From assembly GCF_037975245.1 (NCBI RefSeq), contig NC_092573.1:6015501-6079500 (forward strand): a stretch of DNA of 64,000 nt, read 5' to 3'. This document shows, in pieces, positions 13,901 through 25,620 of this stretch. The notes beneath the pieces are model-generated. The model was not told the DNA's origin. It was given only the letters and a program-made list of their open reading frames with translations, and did not search any database. A program made the translations under genes and the position numbers. Source of the DNA: Apostichopus japonicus. Lineage: Eukaryota; Echinodermata; Holothuroidea; Aspidochirotida; Stichopodidae. How positions within the stretch are numbered: the stretch's first letter is position 1; every line of letters starts with the position of its first letter.

Positions 13901-16021
13901 AAAAAAGTAACAAATGATTTTAAATAAGAATCGTCACAATGGGTCGATCATTTTTTGTAGCTTTTTATCGCAGAGTTGTCAGTATCGCTGTGGCATAACC
14001 AACCAACTAACCGACCGAATTGGATAACAAAGCCAACTCCAGGTCTTGGGGACATTGGGAGGGTAAAGTGCCTTGACCACCCCCCCCCCCTCCCCCCTCG
14101 TAATCCCACTTTCAGAATACACATTTTGTTGCAGTTATACCGGCAGATAATTGATAGTGCAGTTAGCTTAACATAGCAGCCTCTCGAAATGGTGAAATCC
14201 AAACTTTGAAGAAAAAAATTAACAAAGATAAAAGCAGATTTTGAGTGTTCCTTACCTCCATCTGGACAGTCTCCTTCACTGGTAGCTGTGACAGCAGAAA
14301 ACAAAGCATTTATTAATAAGGCTCTCAAAGTTCAATACATAAAGGGGGAGACAAATTTCAAATACCCCGACCGAGTATGGAAGGAACTTGAAGATTTATG
14401 GAAAAGCCAGGGTCAACAGGAAGGGTGTTATGTGATCTTTAGTGATCCACCCCCCCCCCCCAAAAAAAAGAAAAAAAAAACAACATGAAAAGTTTAGACG
14501 TCAAATGATGCATACTGAGACACATTCAGAATATACATTGTACTAATAAATACTTTAGAATGTTTGAGTGAGATTAAAGGAGTTAAGAGGAGGAGGGAGG
14601 ATCAACCATTGGAACAGCGCCTCATGGCGTCCAGGGCCTGATCGATGTCGAGGAGAGGGCGGGAGGGAAAGGCCATCTGCACTATACCTTTTAAGCATGT
14701 CACTGCAATGCCACTGGATATATCATCGTTTTTTTAATTTTCTTTTACTTTGATCTCATTACTTTTATGCAATCTACCGTATATAAGAATGACCGTTTAC
14801 AACCGACCTTAACGGAAACGAATTTCCTAACATTTTTCAATGTCAAATATGTAACTATGCTAACCGAACGACGGGGAACTCGTCAGAATATGTCATGCGG
14901 GAAACATCAGCTTAGAACATTTTAGTGCCGACGTGTCTATTGCAAATTCCACATAGACCTTCGTGTCTACTGCAATCTCCATATAGACCTATGCTAAAAA
15001 TGTAGCGGTTCAATGTGTAACATTCATAACAGCTGTAATGTCATTTTAAGCAGAAACATAATATTTTGTTTTTAATTTGATCCGTGAAGGGCAGCTGTAA
15101 ATATCTGATATTAAAATATTGATCTGTTTGAATGCCTTCTTTTTTTATGGGGGGGGGGGGGTGGGGGACCACAGTAGATTGGCTAGTCCTTGACAAGTTT
15201 GATACTAAATAAACAGAACTAAAAAATGTGATTTTTTATGTAGAAAATTTAGAAGGTTTAATGACTAATTCATTTCGTCAATGAACTGAAAAAAAGGTAG
15301 GGTTATAGACTTATTAAGAAATTGAGATTTGAAAAATATGTGGAAACTCGAAACCTTATTCGTCAAAATCATGAAAATAGATCGTCAGAAAGAACTTGAT
15401 TTATTAATCTAATAACATTTCATTGCCTTTTTATTCTTAATGTTCATGTTTGGCTATAAATATTATCATTACATGAAAGATTGAGTTTATGCAGTGCCCA
15501 CCCCCACCCCGTCCCCCTCACAATCAACCAAACAAACACACGCACACAAGCGTTAATGACACGTATTCTTAAAACGTGTATCATCTTATCACCCATCTGA
15601 AACAGAATCAACGTTAGTAACATTTCCAGTGTAACCGCATAGTCGCATGGTGTATATACTATTCTACCATTTCTCTTTAAGTGCACAGAAACTTTCAAAT
15701 CATCGTTTCATAATAACATCAACTATTTTCAAGCATGGTTCTATATTCACATCAACATTTTTAAAAATGACAGTCTTATCAGTGACCGGCTTTAACACTA
15801 AATATCTCGTTTCTAGTTTACACAACGAAACAAACCTGTTGCCATATATTCTATAACGTTGCTGAAGGTTGATTTTTTAACATTGGAGATTGGTATAACT
15901 TTCATAGATAATATCTATTAAAATCCATATCAAAGATACGAGAAAAAAAAGAAGGAATTCTTTACTCACCAAAAGTGCCGAACAGAATAAAGACGACGGA
16001 TACACAAAACTGAAGATTCAT
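6275..16021 (-). CDS. Gene A: three-sushi protein with hydrophobic C-terminus
   Basis: Six coding exons on the minus strand: 15970-16021, 14256-14285, 8173-8340, 7279-7458, 6668-6850 and 6275-6348, giving 687 nt or 228 residues. In order: hydrophobic signal peptide ([15 protein letters not shown]), a short linker with one Cys, three sushi (CCP) domains of about 56-61 residues each, then about 23 hydrophobic residues ending the protein. Every intron is phase 1 with GT donor and AG acceptor, and the same six exons recur in gene B. Sushi domains bind proteins or glycans outside the cell. The C-terminus suggests a GPI signal or a short membrane tail (inference). Intron 2 carries a 3.47-kb transposon-like insertion. 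The first three domains match the N-terminal layout of genes C and D, so A looks like a short relative of those receptors. Confidence 0.75.
6668..6850 (-). CDS. Gene A exon 5, sushi domain 3
   Basis: 61-codon sushi exon, phase 1-1, from [10 protein letters not shown] to [15 protein letters not shown] precedes the last Cys. Acceptor AAATTAG, donor GTGAGT. Confidence 0.8.
7279..7458 (-). CDS. Gene A exon 4, sushi domain 2
   Basis: 60-codon sushi exon, phase 1-1, from GNCSTSDFG to LPKCIG, with GVWDP before the final Cys. Acceptor TTGATAG, donor GTGAGA. Confidence 0.8.
7499..7925. repeat. Cluster of (TA)n tracts in gene A intron 3
   Basis: Runs at 7499-7580, 7614-7672 and 7838-7925. The matching gene B intron has only about 85 bases of such repeats (19665-19750). 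Confidence 0.88.
8173..8340 (-). CDS. Gene A exon 3, sushi domain 1
   Basis: Single-exon sushi domain from CSKTAV to STSCG with a Trp before the last Cys. It has five cysteines rather than four; the extra one (ACYADQ) is shared with B, C and D. Donor GTAAGT. Confidence 0.75.
8520..9890. repeat. Left subterminal array, 65-bp units
   Basis: About 21 units at a 65-bp period (GGCCATATAA at 8551, 8616, 8681, 8746 and on). Each unit has the palindrome ATATGGCCATAT and CCAGATAT motifs. Divergence between units is low. Confidence 0.85.
9900..11384. other. Unassigned centre of the insertion
   Basis: Unique sequence with minus-strand open frames at 9902-10369, 10545-10748 and 10774-11022. None shows a transposase motif I recognise. 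It could be a decayed or spliced transposase gene, or filler in a non-autonomous element. Confidence 0.4.
11385..11940. repeat. Right subterminal array, 26-bp units in a 292-bp duplication
   Basis: GGATTTGCCATATATGGGCC repeats every 26 bp. A longer block starting at 11461 recurs 292 bp later at 11753. CCATATATGG palindromes echo the left array. Confidence 0.8.
12484..12522. promoter_or_regulatory. GC box next to CCAAT box inside gene A intron 2
   Basis: GCCCCGCCC and GCCAATCAAATC lie about 20 bp apart in a local GC-richer patch, and the same in gene B at 20819-20850. Could be an internal promoter; could be chance. Confidence 0.2.
14256..14285 (-). CDS. Gene A exon 2, 30-nt single-Cys exon
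   Basis: Acceptor ...GTCACAG, donor GTAAGG, phase 1-1, codes [10 protein letters not shown]. Exactly 30 nt, as in B, C and D, always with one cysteine. Confidence 0.72.
15970..16021 (-). CDS. Gene A exon 1, signal peptide
   Basis: ATG at 16021 (reading down) with A at -3, 17 codons plus one base, then a GTGAGT donor. The coded peptide is strongly hydrophobic. Gene B exon 1 differs by one residue (Gln/His at position 4). Confidence 0.75.
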
Positions 16022-16164
16022 GATTTTAATTTTATTGTTGACTTGTTTTGTTTTGTTTGAAAGACAAAAACGTGTGTACACTTCTTGCTAAGTTATTGCA
16101 ATGCGTTCGCTCCTGATGTTTCGATACGAATGATTTAAGTTTCAATAACGCATTTACAAACCGT

Positions 16165-16185
16165 AGACGAATAATTTATAATAGG
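16165..16185 (-). promoter_or_regulatory. TATA-like box upstream of gene A
   Basis: CCTATTATAAATTATTCG about 150 bp upstream of the ATG. Gene B has CCTATAATAAATTATTCG at the same place. Conservation is expected from recent duplication, so support is modest. Confidence 0.3.
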
Positions 16186-16227
16186 TTATTTTTGAATATG
16201 ACATATGGATATATGGTGGCCGTGTGC

Positions 16228-16640
16228 AAAAAACAGGGTTAGTTGAGGGCGCAATAAGTTTAGACATCAATAGTTAAGATTTGCACCGAACAGAACTATC
16301 TATATATGTTTGTTTGTCTGTCTGTCTATCAAAAAACAGGGTTAGTTGAGGGCGCAATCAGTTTAGACATCAATAGTTAAGATTTGCACCGAACAGAACT
16401 ATCTATATATGTTTGTTTGTCTGTCTGTCTATCAAAAAACAGGGTTAGTTGAGGGCGCAATAAGTTTAGACATCAATAGTTAAGATTTGCACCGAACAGA
16501 ACTATCTATATATGTTTGTTTGTCTGTCTGTCTATCAAAAAACAGGGTTAGTTGAGGGCGCAATATGTTTAGACATCGATAATTAAGATTTGCACCGAAC
16601 AGAACTATCTATATAAGTCTATCTGTCTGTCTGTCTATCT
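16228..16640. repeat. 103-bp minisatellite upstream of gene A
   Basis: Four copies starting at 16228, 16331, 16434 and 16537, each beginning AAAAAACAGGGTTAGTTGAG and ending in TGTCTGTCTATC. Gene B has a single divergent copy at about 24500-24570. It lies some 200 bp upstream of the gene A ATG. Confidence 0.85.
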
Positions 16641-16673
16641 ATCTGTCTGTCTGTCTGTCTGTCTTTCTGTCTG

Positions 16674-16724
<51 letters not shown>

Positions 16725-16850
16725 GTCTGTCTATCTATCTATCTGTCTATCTATCTAGCTATCTATCTATCTGTCTGTCTGTCTGTCTGTCGGTCGGTCT
16801 GTCGGTCTGTCTATCTGTCTGTCTATCTGACTGACAGACAGACAGACATA
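16620..16850. repeat. TCTG/TCTA tetranucleotide tract at duplication junction
   Basis: Long mixed TCTG, TCTA and TCGG tetranucleotide run. A similar tract at 4645-4850 lies at the matching edge of the other copy. Confidence 0.85.
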
Positions 16851-18444
16851 AGTATAGATTTTCCCAGTACAATTTAATTTCTTTGTGGGAGGGGGATTGG
16901 TTGGTAAAGATTTGTGGGCCTAGCACGCCCCCTACTCCGCCCCACCCCCCCCCCCCTTGACTAGGCCACTGGCATGCATACTTTTGTTCTTGTCTGTTGA
17001 GGATCTCAGTGCGCAGGTATTCGAAACCAAATATTTCTTCGAATTTTGGTAAAGGTGTCTCTGAAGTGTAACACATACACATGCACAAGAAATAAAATGC
17101 TGGATATGCCAATAGAATGGACATAGAGTTGTTTATTGAGTGACAATAGCTGAACCATATGAACTTTTACGTGCATCTGCTTCATTGTATAGTCCACTGT
17201 AAGTTTGTACATCCACTGTTAGTTTGTACAATTGCGTAATCAGTTTTCAACACATTTAAAGCAGAAGAAATACCAAAAAAAAAAGAAACTTTCAAATCAA
17301 CTGGGAGGTTTTATTTTAAGAAGCTGAAAAAGTACAATTTGAATAAGAAAATGAGCAAAATATACAGAAGTATACTTTAAATTTTCTTAAGCTTTTTTTT
17401 TTTTTAATTTGATAGCTGGAAAATATCTATTTGTGGCTACTTTTAATGTTAACTTTTGAAATCTGTGATCAATATTTGATCACCAAAAATACATTATATT
17501 GGATTAACGTGTATACTTTATACCTAATAATAAAATTGCCACTACAACAAAAGGTAGGAAAATACATTCAATGTTTACATGGTAACCAGTGTACTATTTA
17601 CCAGTCGGTACATAAGTAATGACATTTACATCGACTTTGAAAACCTCATTCACTGCACCTTATTGTCTTCAATGCCTTTCAAGCTGTAAATTTTCTCTCA
17701 ATTTTCCTTCTCATTATAACCGAAAAAGTTTAATGTACACTATTAACCTAAGAAATATTGGAAGAGTAATCTGACCCGCATAATATTCACCAAAGTATAG
17801 GCCTATATATATGTATCTATGCGCTGGACATTATACTATCCCACGAAATGACAAAAATGATATATAGTTCCATTGGTGTCAAACCAACTCACTTCAGTAT
17901 CTGCCAGTTTGTCCCATGTAAAATGTCATTTTGTTACCTGAAACGAAGAGTGCATCAAGTCTGTCCCGCTCATACGGGAGAATTGGGGGGGGGGGGTAAG
18001 GAGAACGTGCCCCTAAGTTCATCATTTAGAAGTGCCATTTTTTTTAATGAAATGTACCTTTGTCCAGCACCTCATTTATACGAATATGATAATATGGTAT
18101 GTTCTGAAATTAAATCAAGTTCATTGCGTCAAATCACCACTTTGATAGATAAAAATGAAATTGCGACTCAGTTTAGATTCAAATTCACGTAGTCCTCCGA
18201 GCAAGTTTTGTTAGGCTGCTCTTCATATGGACCTAATCAAACTTCAGTCTCTAAGCTACCTTGAAAATGCAGATAATTAAGTTATCTATTCACTTGAAGT
18301 ATACATAAAATTAAAATTAAAATTTAGATACCGGCAGACTACATGAAAACTGTGTAATACTAGAAACAGACAAATATAAAATTATATGGAGCAACCATAA
18401 TTTTCTGCAAGTTTCGCAAGACATGCGGGCTACAGCTAGACCCG

Positions 18445-18518
18445 TTACATGTTACTCGTCACGAGGCCCATCGCGAGAGAGACTGTGACCAGATACAATG
18501 CACCAAAAAGGATATTAC
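18445..18518 (-). CDS. Gene B exon 6, terminal hydrophobic exon
   Basis: Identical to gene A exon 6 in sequence, acceptor and stop codon; codes the hydrophobic C-terminus. Confidence 0.6.
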
Positions 18519-19661
18519 CTAACAAAGAAAGAAAAGAGAGAAGTTGCTATATATGTTGTAAGCTTATCGTAATTAATATTCAAGTTTATAAAGCTCTTTG
18601 CACATTTAAAACTGTCATTTATCTATCATATGATGATCATTTCGATGACAATTTGTCTTTGTAATCATGGTCACAAGCATTTAGGGGGATGGGATAGGGG
18701 GGTGGGTTGGAAAGGAGACCGGAATACCGTAACAAGAACTTTTCTCCTTATATCTTCAGAGGATTCGCTCAACCCTCATATTTATATATATACGGGATAT
18801 GTTGAATGATTGGTTATGCTTTGCCTTTAACTATCACTTACCTGCACTGCATGTTGGTTCGTTGTACCATAGACCAATATCCAGACATGTTATAACTTCG
18901 GTAGTGGTGTAACCGTCACCTCCAAAAGTGAAACCTTCATTACATGACACCGTTGTTGTATTACTTTCGTAGGCAACAGCAGTCGGACCCACTCCATTGT
19001 CAATTTCAAAGGTTTCACATTTTGCTAATTCAACAATAAAAAAGAAATCATTTTTTCCCACACTGAATGTTATTACTGACTGTAACATGTATAACACAAC
19101 GCATGTAAACAATATATAATCTTGACAAGTGTTTCTTAAACCTCCACTTTATATAATTACGTTCCTGTTGCAGCCTCTTTACCATTATACGCTTTGAGCA
19201 TAACTTTATTACTTTTGCATACAGCTCTCTACCACGTCGAGTCCCTGTGTAGCATGCCAACGGGAAGTGGGTGGGGTGCGTTGTACCCCAGGTTATAAGA
19301 CAAGCTGCTCGAGACTAACCATTAGTGGTAGTTCTTTTAAGCACTATTGACCGTTTGCGTTCCTCGAAGCAAGGTTGTACCTTAGGTGAGATGCTCCTAG
19401 ACAGTTACTAAATGTATATTATTATTCAAATCAATTGCAAAATATCTCACCGATACATTTCGGCAAATCTACAGGATCCCATACACCTTGGGTTGTGCAT
19501 GTTGCACTGGTTGGACCGCTTTGATTGAATCCATTACTGCAAGTGAAGTTCACCATTACGTCAAAGTCAATCACGTCACCACTGGGATTTATCGTGACGT
19601 CAGCATCGAAGCTACTTGTTAAGCAGCCTATAAAGATAGGAATATTATTCCAAAGTTAATG

Positions 19662-19696
<35 letters not shown>

Positions 19697-22600
19697 CATA
19701 TATATATTTATATATATTTATATATATTCATATATATATTCATATATATTTGTATGACATTATACCATTCAGTAACAAAATTTAGACATTCCTTATTAAA
19801 CCAGGAACAATTGATCACATGCACGTCATCTTTGCTACGTTTGTATGACTAAACGGCACGTGATTGTCGGTTCAGTACTTTAATCGTGCAACATGGTAAT
19901 ATTCTAAATCATCCAGGCTACTAGTTTAAAGGTGTGTAATGATTACAACAGTAGAGTGACAATGATGTTACAAAGCTTATACTTACCACATGATCTGCTC
20001 AGGTTTACTGACCATGTACCTGCTAGACATTGTATGGGCACGACTTCGGCTGATACACCCCTACAAGTAGCAGTAGCTTTTTCTTGATCGGCGTAACAAT
20101 CTAACTCTGGAACGAGCATGTAACTCGAGTGTACATCGGTCATTGAACATTCTTTTCAAAAGGGGGAAACAGAAATTGGCAAAATTTTTGAAATGATGAA
20201 TGTATTTGAACATATTCTCTTGCCGACACACCATTACATGTAAATTTCGTTAGCAATAAATCAAGGAACTATATGGACGCAATAGGAAACACGACTATTT
20301 AATAATAGGACAACAAATACATGATCAAAAACCGGGCTTGTCAGACTTGTGTCACTGTAACAACAATTGGAAAGCAAGGTTTTCTCTACTTCAAAAATAA
20401 ATAAATAATTAAATAAAACAAACAAAGAAACACAAACAAAGACGAACTCAAATACACACAAAACCAAACGATGCTATTTGTTGTTATACTGCTTCATCAC
20501 ACGACGGATAAAATAATTCCCGTGACGAATTGTCTTCAGTTTAGCATACTTATATAGCAAATTTAGTGGGCGCTATAATGGTCTCTCAAAATATTTCCTC
20601 TCGTTAAAGTCTCAATGTGTGTTTTCCAAATATTTCCTTAGACCATTCCAGCTTACTGCACTGAATGCTCAGTGAAAATAACACCGTTCTATGCAATTTT
20701 TATATAAATAATCCTTATTTTTATTACAAGTTATTTGTCGTTAAATATTTTGAGCTGAATAAAATTCGCCAGATTATTAAACGAGTCCGTAGATTCTGCA
20801 ATTTCAATCAAAATTTGCAAGCCCCGCCCAACAGATCATGCGCCAATCAAATCTCTCTGTTTTGTTTACGACCGTTATAGGCTAGGCTTATTTTAACTTT
20901 CGTGGTTAGTCTATGTTAGGTCAATTCTTTTGAATAGTATCTTTCTTTCGGTCTTTACCGATGTAGATTGAGTAATTGTGTCATTTCCTTCCATTGCAAG
21001 GAATAAACAGGTGTTATCAAACGTTTCCTCCGTGAAAATGGGTCAAAAATGGACGTTACGAGTATATATAGGTTACATTTGTGTAATGAACATGCTGATA
21101 TGGGCGGTCGCAGTGATTTTACGGTAGAACGTTCGCGCCATAAGGGCAACAGAAAATAAATTCCTTTCTTTCGATTGCGACAGCTTTTCTCCATTAAACC
21201 CACCTAGTCAGAGTGCATTAAGAATAAGAAACATTGAATCTGCTTCGGAAGTTTGTTTTCCGAAATTCATCAGAAAACACGTATTGTTATCATTACATTG
21301 TATAGAGACTGGATAATGTTAACGCAGTTCGAATCATATACGCATCATAGCCTATATATATATTATATATAATACTTCATAGCGAAGAGGGAGTGGCCTT
21401 AAGGTTGCTGGAAAAGACTCCCGTATAGGGGATCGGGTAAGAGATCGAGAAAAGGGTCATCCGCAGCATTGGTTCCAAATTTATTGTAATTTTCTGTCTT
21501 TCTTTGAGCTACAAATGTTAGATTGTACGGTGTGAGTGGTATACGATGTCTCAGAACCGTGGAAATATAGTGTAAATTGACATGTTTGGTCGACATTTCG
21601 ATTAACTTTGATGAAATTTCCGCATTTGATATGAAACTTTGTTTCTTCTATCCAAAAATTTTCTTTTGTTTGATCCCAAGATTTCAAAATTCTCCATCTC
21701 AAAAATTTTGGAATTTGCTATTTGAATTTTGATTAAAACGTTTGATCTGAAACTCTCGATTCTTATTACCTCGAAATTTAGAAAAACAACTCGGAATGTT
21801 AAACATTTTTATCTCAAAATTCCTTTTTTCTTCTTTCATTCTTTCACTTACAAGTACATTAAAATCGAGCAGGTGATTTTGGTAAATTCGATGCATCTAA
21901 CCGAAGAATCTCCGAAAATTATCTTCCTAGTTAAAAAAGTGGAGAAAGACTCTCCACTCTTCCCTAACCACCACCCCACCCCCCACACTTGCTGCTATCC
22001 AGCCCGTGTCTACGTCAATTAGGCAGGGTGGGATATGATGTGTAAAAGTGGGGGAGGGGCACCTGGTGTAGATGTTAAGAAGAGGGGGTGAGAATTGTTT
22101 GGATTTAATCAGAACCCTATAAAATGTGATATGGTGCGATATTTATAGGTTATTTACCAGTACTATAGTTGTGTATTAAAAATGTAATTATGCTATCTGC
22201 ATAAAATTGTGGCCACATTTATTAAGCGACAGAAAAAGTAACAAATGATTTTAAATAAGAATCGTCACAATGGGTCGATCGTTTTTGTAGCTTTTTATCG
22301 CAGAGTTGTCAGTATCGCTGTGGCATAACCAACCAACTAACCGACCGAATTGGATAACAAAGCCAACTCCAGGTCTTGGGGACAGTGGGAGGGTAAAGTG
22401 TCCCCTGACCACCACCGGGCCCCTCCCCTCCTAATCCCACCTTCAAAATACACATTTTTTGCATTTTACCGGCAGATAATTGATTGTGCAGTTAGCTTAA
22501 CATAGCAGCCTCTCGAAATGGTGAAATCCAAACTTTGAAGAAAAAAATTAACAAAGATAAAAGCAGATTTTGAGTGTTCCTTACCTCCATCTGGGCAGTT

Positions 22601-24292
22601 TCCTTCACTGGTAGCTGTGACAGCAGAAAACAAAACATTTATAAATAAGGCTCTCAAAGTTCAATATATAAAGGGGGAGACAAATTTGAAATACCCCGAT
22701 CGAGTATGGAAGGGACTTGAAGATTTATGGAAAGGCCACCAATAAACAACATGAAAAGTTTAAGTCGTCAAATGATGCATAATGAAATACATTCAGAATA
22801 TACATTGTACTAATAAATACTTTAGAATGTTTGAGTGAGATTAAAGGAGTTAAGAGGAGGGGGAGGATCAACCATTGGAACAGCGCCTTATGACGTCCAG
22901 AGCCTGATCGATCTCGAGGAGAAGACGGGAACTTTGGAAAGGCCATCTGCCCCTACCCTTTGGGCATGCCACTGCAATGGATATATCATCGTTTTTGACT
23001 TTTCTTTTACTTTGATCTCATTTCTTTTATGCAATGTACCGTATATAAAAACGACCTTTTGCAACCGGCCTTAACGGAAACGAATTTCCTAACATTTTTC
23101 AATGTCAAATATGTAACTATGCCAACCGAACGACGGGGACCTCGTCAGAATATGTCATGCGGGAAACATCAGCTTAGAGCATTTTAGTGCCGACGTGTCT
23201 ATTGCAAATTCCACATAGACCTTCGTGTGTACTACAATCTCCATACAGACCTATGCTAAAATATGTAGCGGTTCAATGTGTAACATTCATAACAGCTGTA
23301 ATGTCATTTTAATTAAAGCAGAAACATAATATTTTGTTTTTAATTTGATCCGTGAAGGGCAGCTGTAAATATCTGATATTAAAATATTGATCTGTTTGAA
23401 TGCCTTTTTTTTATGGGGGAGGAGGGGGGGGGAGGTGGGGGACCACAGTAGATTGGCTAGTCCTTGACAAGTTTGATACTAAATAAACAGAATTTAAAAA
23501 ATTGATTTTTGACGTAGAAAATTTAGAAGGTTTATTGACTAATTCATTTCGTCAATGAACTGTAAAAAGGGTAAGGTTATAGACTTATTAAGAAATTGAG
23601 ATTTGAAAAAAATATGGAAACTCGAAACCTTATTCGTCAAAATCATGAAAATAGATCGTCAGAAAGAACTTGATTTATTAATCTAATAACATTTCATTGC
23701 CTTTTTATTCTTACTCTTCATGTTTGGTTATAAATATGATCATTACATGAAAGATTGAGTTTATGCAGTGCCCAACCCCACCCCTTCCCCTTCACAATCA
23801 GCCAAACAAACACACGCACACAAGCGTTAATGACACGTATTCTTAAAACGTGTATCATGTTATCACCCATCCGAAACAGAATCAACGTTAGTAACATTTC
23901 CAGTGTAGCCGCATAGTCGCATGGTTTATATACTATTCTACCATTTGTCTTTAAGTACACAGAAACTTTCAAATCATCGTTTCATAATAACATCAACTAT
24001 TTTCAAGCATGGTTCTATATTCACATCAATATTTTTAAAAATGACAGCATTATCAGTGACGGGCTTTAACACTAAAAATCTCGTTTCTAGTTCACACAAC
24101 GAAATAAACCTGATGCCTTATATTCTGTAACGTTGCTGAATGTTGATTTTTAACATGGAGATTGGTATAACGTTCATAGATAATATCTATTAAAATCCAT
24201 ATCAAAGATACGAGAAAAAAAGAAGGAATTCTTTACTCACCAAAAGTGCCGAACAGAATAAAGACGACGGATACACAAAAGTGAAGATTCAT
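18445..24292 (-). CDS. Gene B: three-sushi protein, tandem duplicate of A
   Basis: Six exons on the minus strand: 24241-24292, 22585-22614, 19987-20151, 19451-19627, 18842-19024 and 18445-18518, totalling 681 nt or 226 residues. Same architecture as gene A: signal peptide, 30-nt Cys exon, three sushi domains, identical hydrophobic C-terminal exon. Introns are nearly the same as in A (21399-21702 translates identically to 13064-13367 in two overlapping frames), which shows a recent duplication. The three sushi exons, however, differ at many amino acids and carry two single-codon deletions relative to A. B lacks the 3.47-kb insertion of A intron 2 and keeps the empty TA site at 20296-20297. Confidence 0.75.
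18842..19024 (-). CDS. Gene B exon 5, sushi domain 3
   Basis: 61-codon sushi exon from KCETFEIDNG to NEPTCSAG, donor GTAAGT. 22 residues differ from gene A. Confidence 0.8.
19451..19627 (-). CDS. Gene B exon 4, sushi domain 2
   Basis: 59-codon sushi exon from GCLTSSFDADV to LPKCIG, phase 1-1. One codon shorter than gene A, about 15 replacements apart. Confidence 0.8.
19665..19750. repeat. (TA)n-rich tract in gene B intron 3
   Basis: TATATA with TTTATATATA variants. Confidence 0.85.
19987..20151 (-). CDS. Gene B exon 3, sushi domain 1
   Basis: 55-codon sushi exon from ECSMTDVHSS to SRSCG with the extra fifth Cys (LDCYADQ). One codon shorter than gene A and about 12 replacements apart. Confidence 0.75.
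22585..22614 (-). CDS. Gene B exon 2, 30-nt single-Cys exon
   Basis: Codes ATSEGNCPDG, phase 1-1, donor GTAAGG; one replacement (Asp/Asn) against gene A. Confidence 0.72.
24241..24292 (-). CDS. Gene B exon 1, signal peptide
   Basis: ATG at 24292, codes [17 protein letters not shown] plus one base, GTGAGT donor; matches gene A exon 1. Confidence 0.75.
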
Positions 24293-25296
24293 GATTTTAG
24301 TTTTATTGTTGTTTTGTTTTGTTTGAAAGAAAAAATCGTGTGTACACTTCTTGCTAGGTTATTGTAATGCGTTCGCTCCTGATGTTTCGATACGAATGAT
24401 TTAAGTTTCAATAACGCATTTACAAACCGTAGACGAATAATTTATTATAGGTTATTTTTTAATATGACATATGCATGGATGTATGGTGACCGTGTGCAAA
24501 AAAATACAGGGTTAGTTGAGGGCGCTATATTTTTATTCATCGATTGTTAAGATATTCACCGAAAAGAACACAAACCGAACATATTTATATGCTACTGTAC
24601 ACTAAAGACTTGCATAAGTTAGCAGGCTGTGTAGGCGGTAGTTTTAACTTGATAAGAGATAAACCAATAAAAACTTGTTAAATGAGTGCAGGATTCATTA
24701 CTCTACTAGTTTAAGGTTTTGAGATACGACCTTTTAAACATGAAAGGCTCATCAATCAACATGAATGGGGGTATCCTGTTTGACATTTAGCTTTTCATAA
24801 ATAACTCAGTACAAATAAATTAAGTAATAAACAGACTTGCACGATCTCAACATAAAATGAATTTATTTGTAACAAAATCAAGTAGAAGAACTATTAAAAC
24901 AAAAATGGTGTTTCATCACATTGTTTGGTTCATTATTTATTTGTGTGAAATAAGGAAAGCTTTCTGGAAAGTTAAAGCATAATGAACAGACATATAAGTG
25001 TTAGCAATTGACTTAATGAACCCTCGATACAACCAATTTGACATTAATAAATATTCCAGTTATTCCAAAGACGAATATCTGAATAGCCATGGAAACACTT
25101 CTTGACGGTAGTTCTTTTTTGTTTTGACTAAATAAACACGAAAATGCTTAGATTTAGTGATGGGGCTATTCATACATCTTATGTAGTGCTATATATATTT
25201 CATGCATTCCAGCTTGCGTAGGCCTATATATGATCCTATATGGACAACCCAATAGCAGATGTTCGCCCCAATTTTTCGCCAGCTTTAAACATATAA

Positions 25297-25302
25297 TTTA
25301 TT
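25297..25302 (-). promoter_or_regulatory. Possible polyadenylation signal of gene C
   Basis: AATAAA on the minus strand about 550 bp past the gene C stop. No transcript evidence; other AT-rich hexamers are nearby. Confidence 0.25.
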
Positions 25303-25494
25303 CATCAAGTAGGTTTTCTAATTGAGCTAAAGATAGTGACTATACATAATGTGCAATTAATTGTGTAATTATAGCAAAACGTTGCGTAGTTTGAATATTC
25401 ATGAGTTTTCAGAATGTTTAGAAAGTGAAACCCTGCTTATAATGACAGGCGTTTGTTATTAACACCAACAACCTTATTTCACCATCAGGTCCGT

Positions 25495-25496
<2 letters not shown>

Positions 25497-25589
<93 letters not shown>

Positions 25590-25620
25590 TATAGATAGAT
25601 ATAGATATATTCATATCTAT
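25497..25620. repeat. (CA)n(TA)n(GATA)n tract
   Basis: Compound microsatellite between genes B and C. Confidence 0.88.

Larger units (their letters stand above)
4862..24560. repeat. Tandem duplication carrying genes A and B
   Basis: Sequence from 4862 to 16270 matches 16860 to 24560 over most of its length, in the same order and orientation. The offset is about 12.0 kb, much of it explained by the 3466-bp insertion plus longer (TA)n tracts in copy A. A short 3' flank differs (about 5505-5895 versus 17520-18065). Both copies begin beside a TCTG/TCTA microsatellite. Confidence 0.85.
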
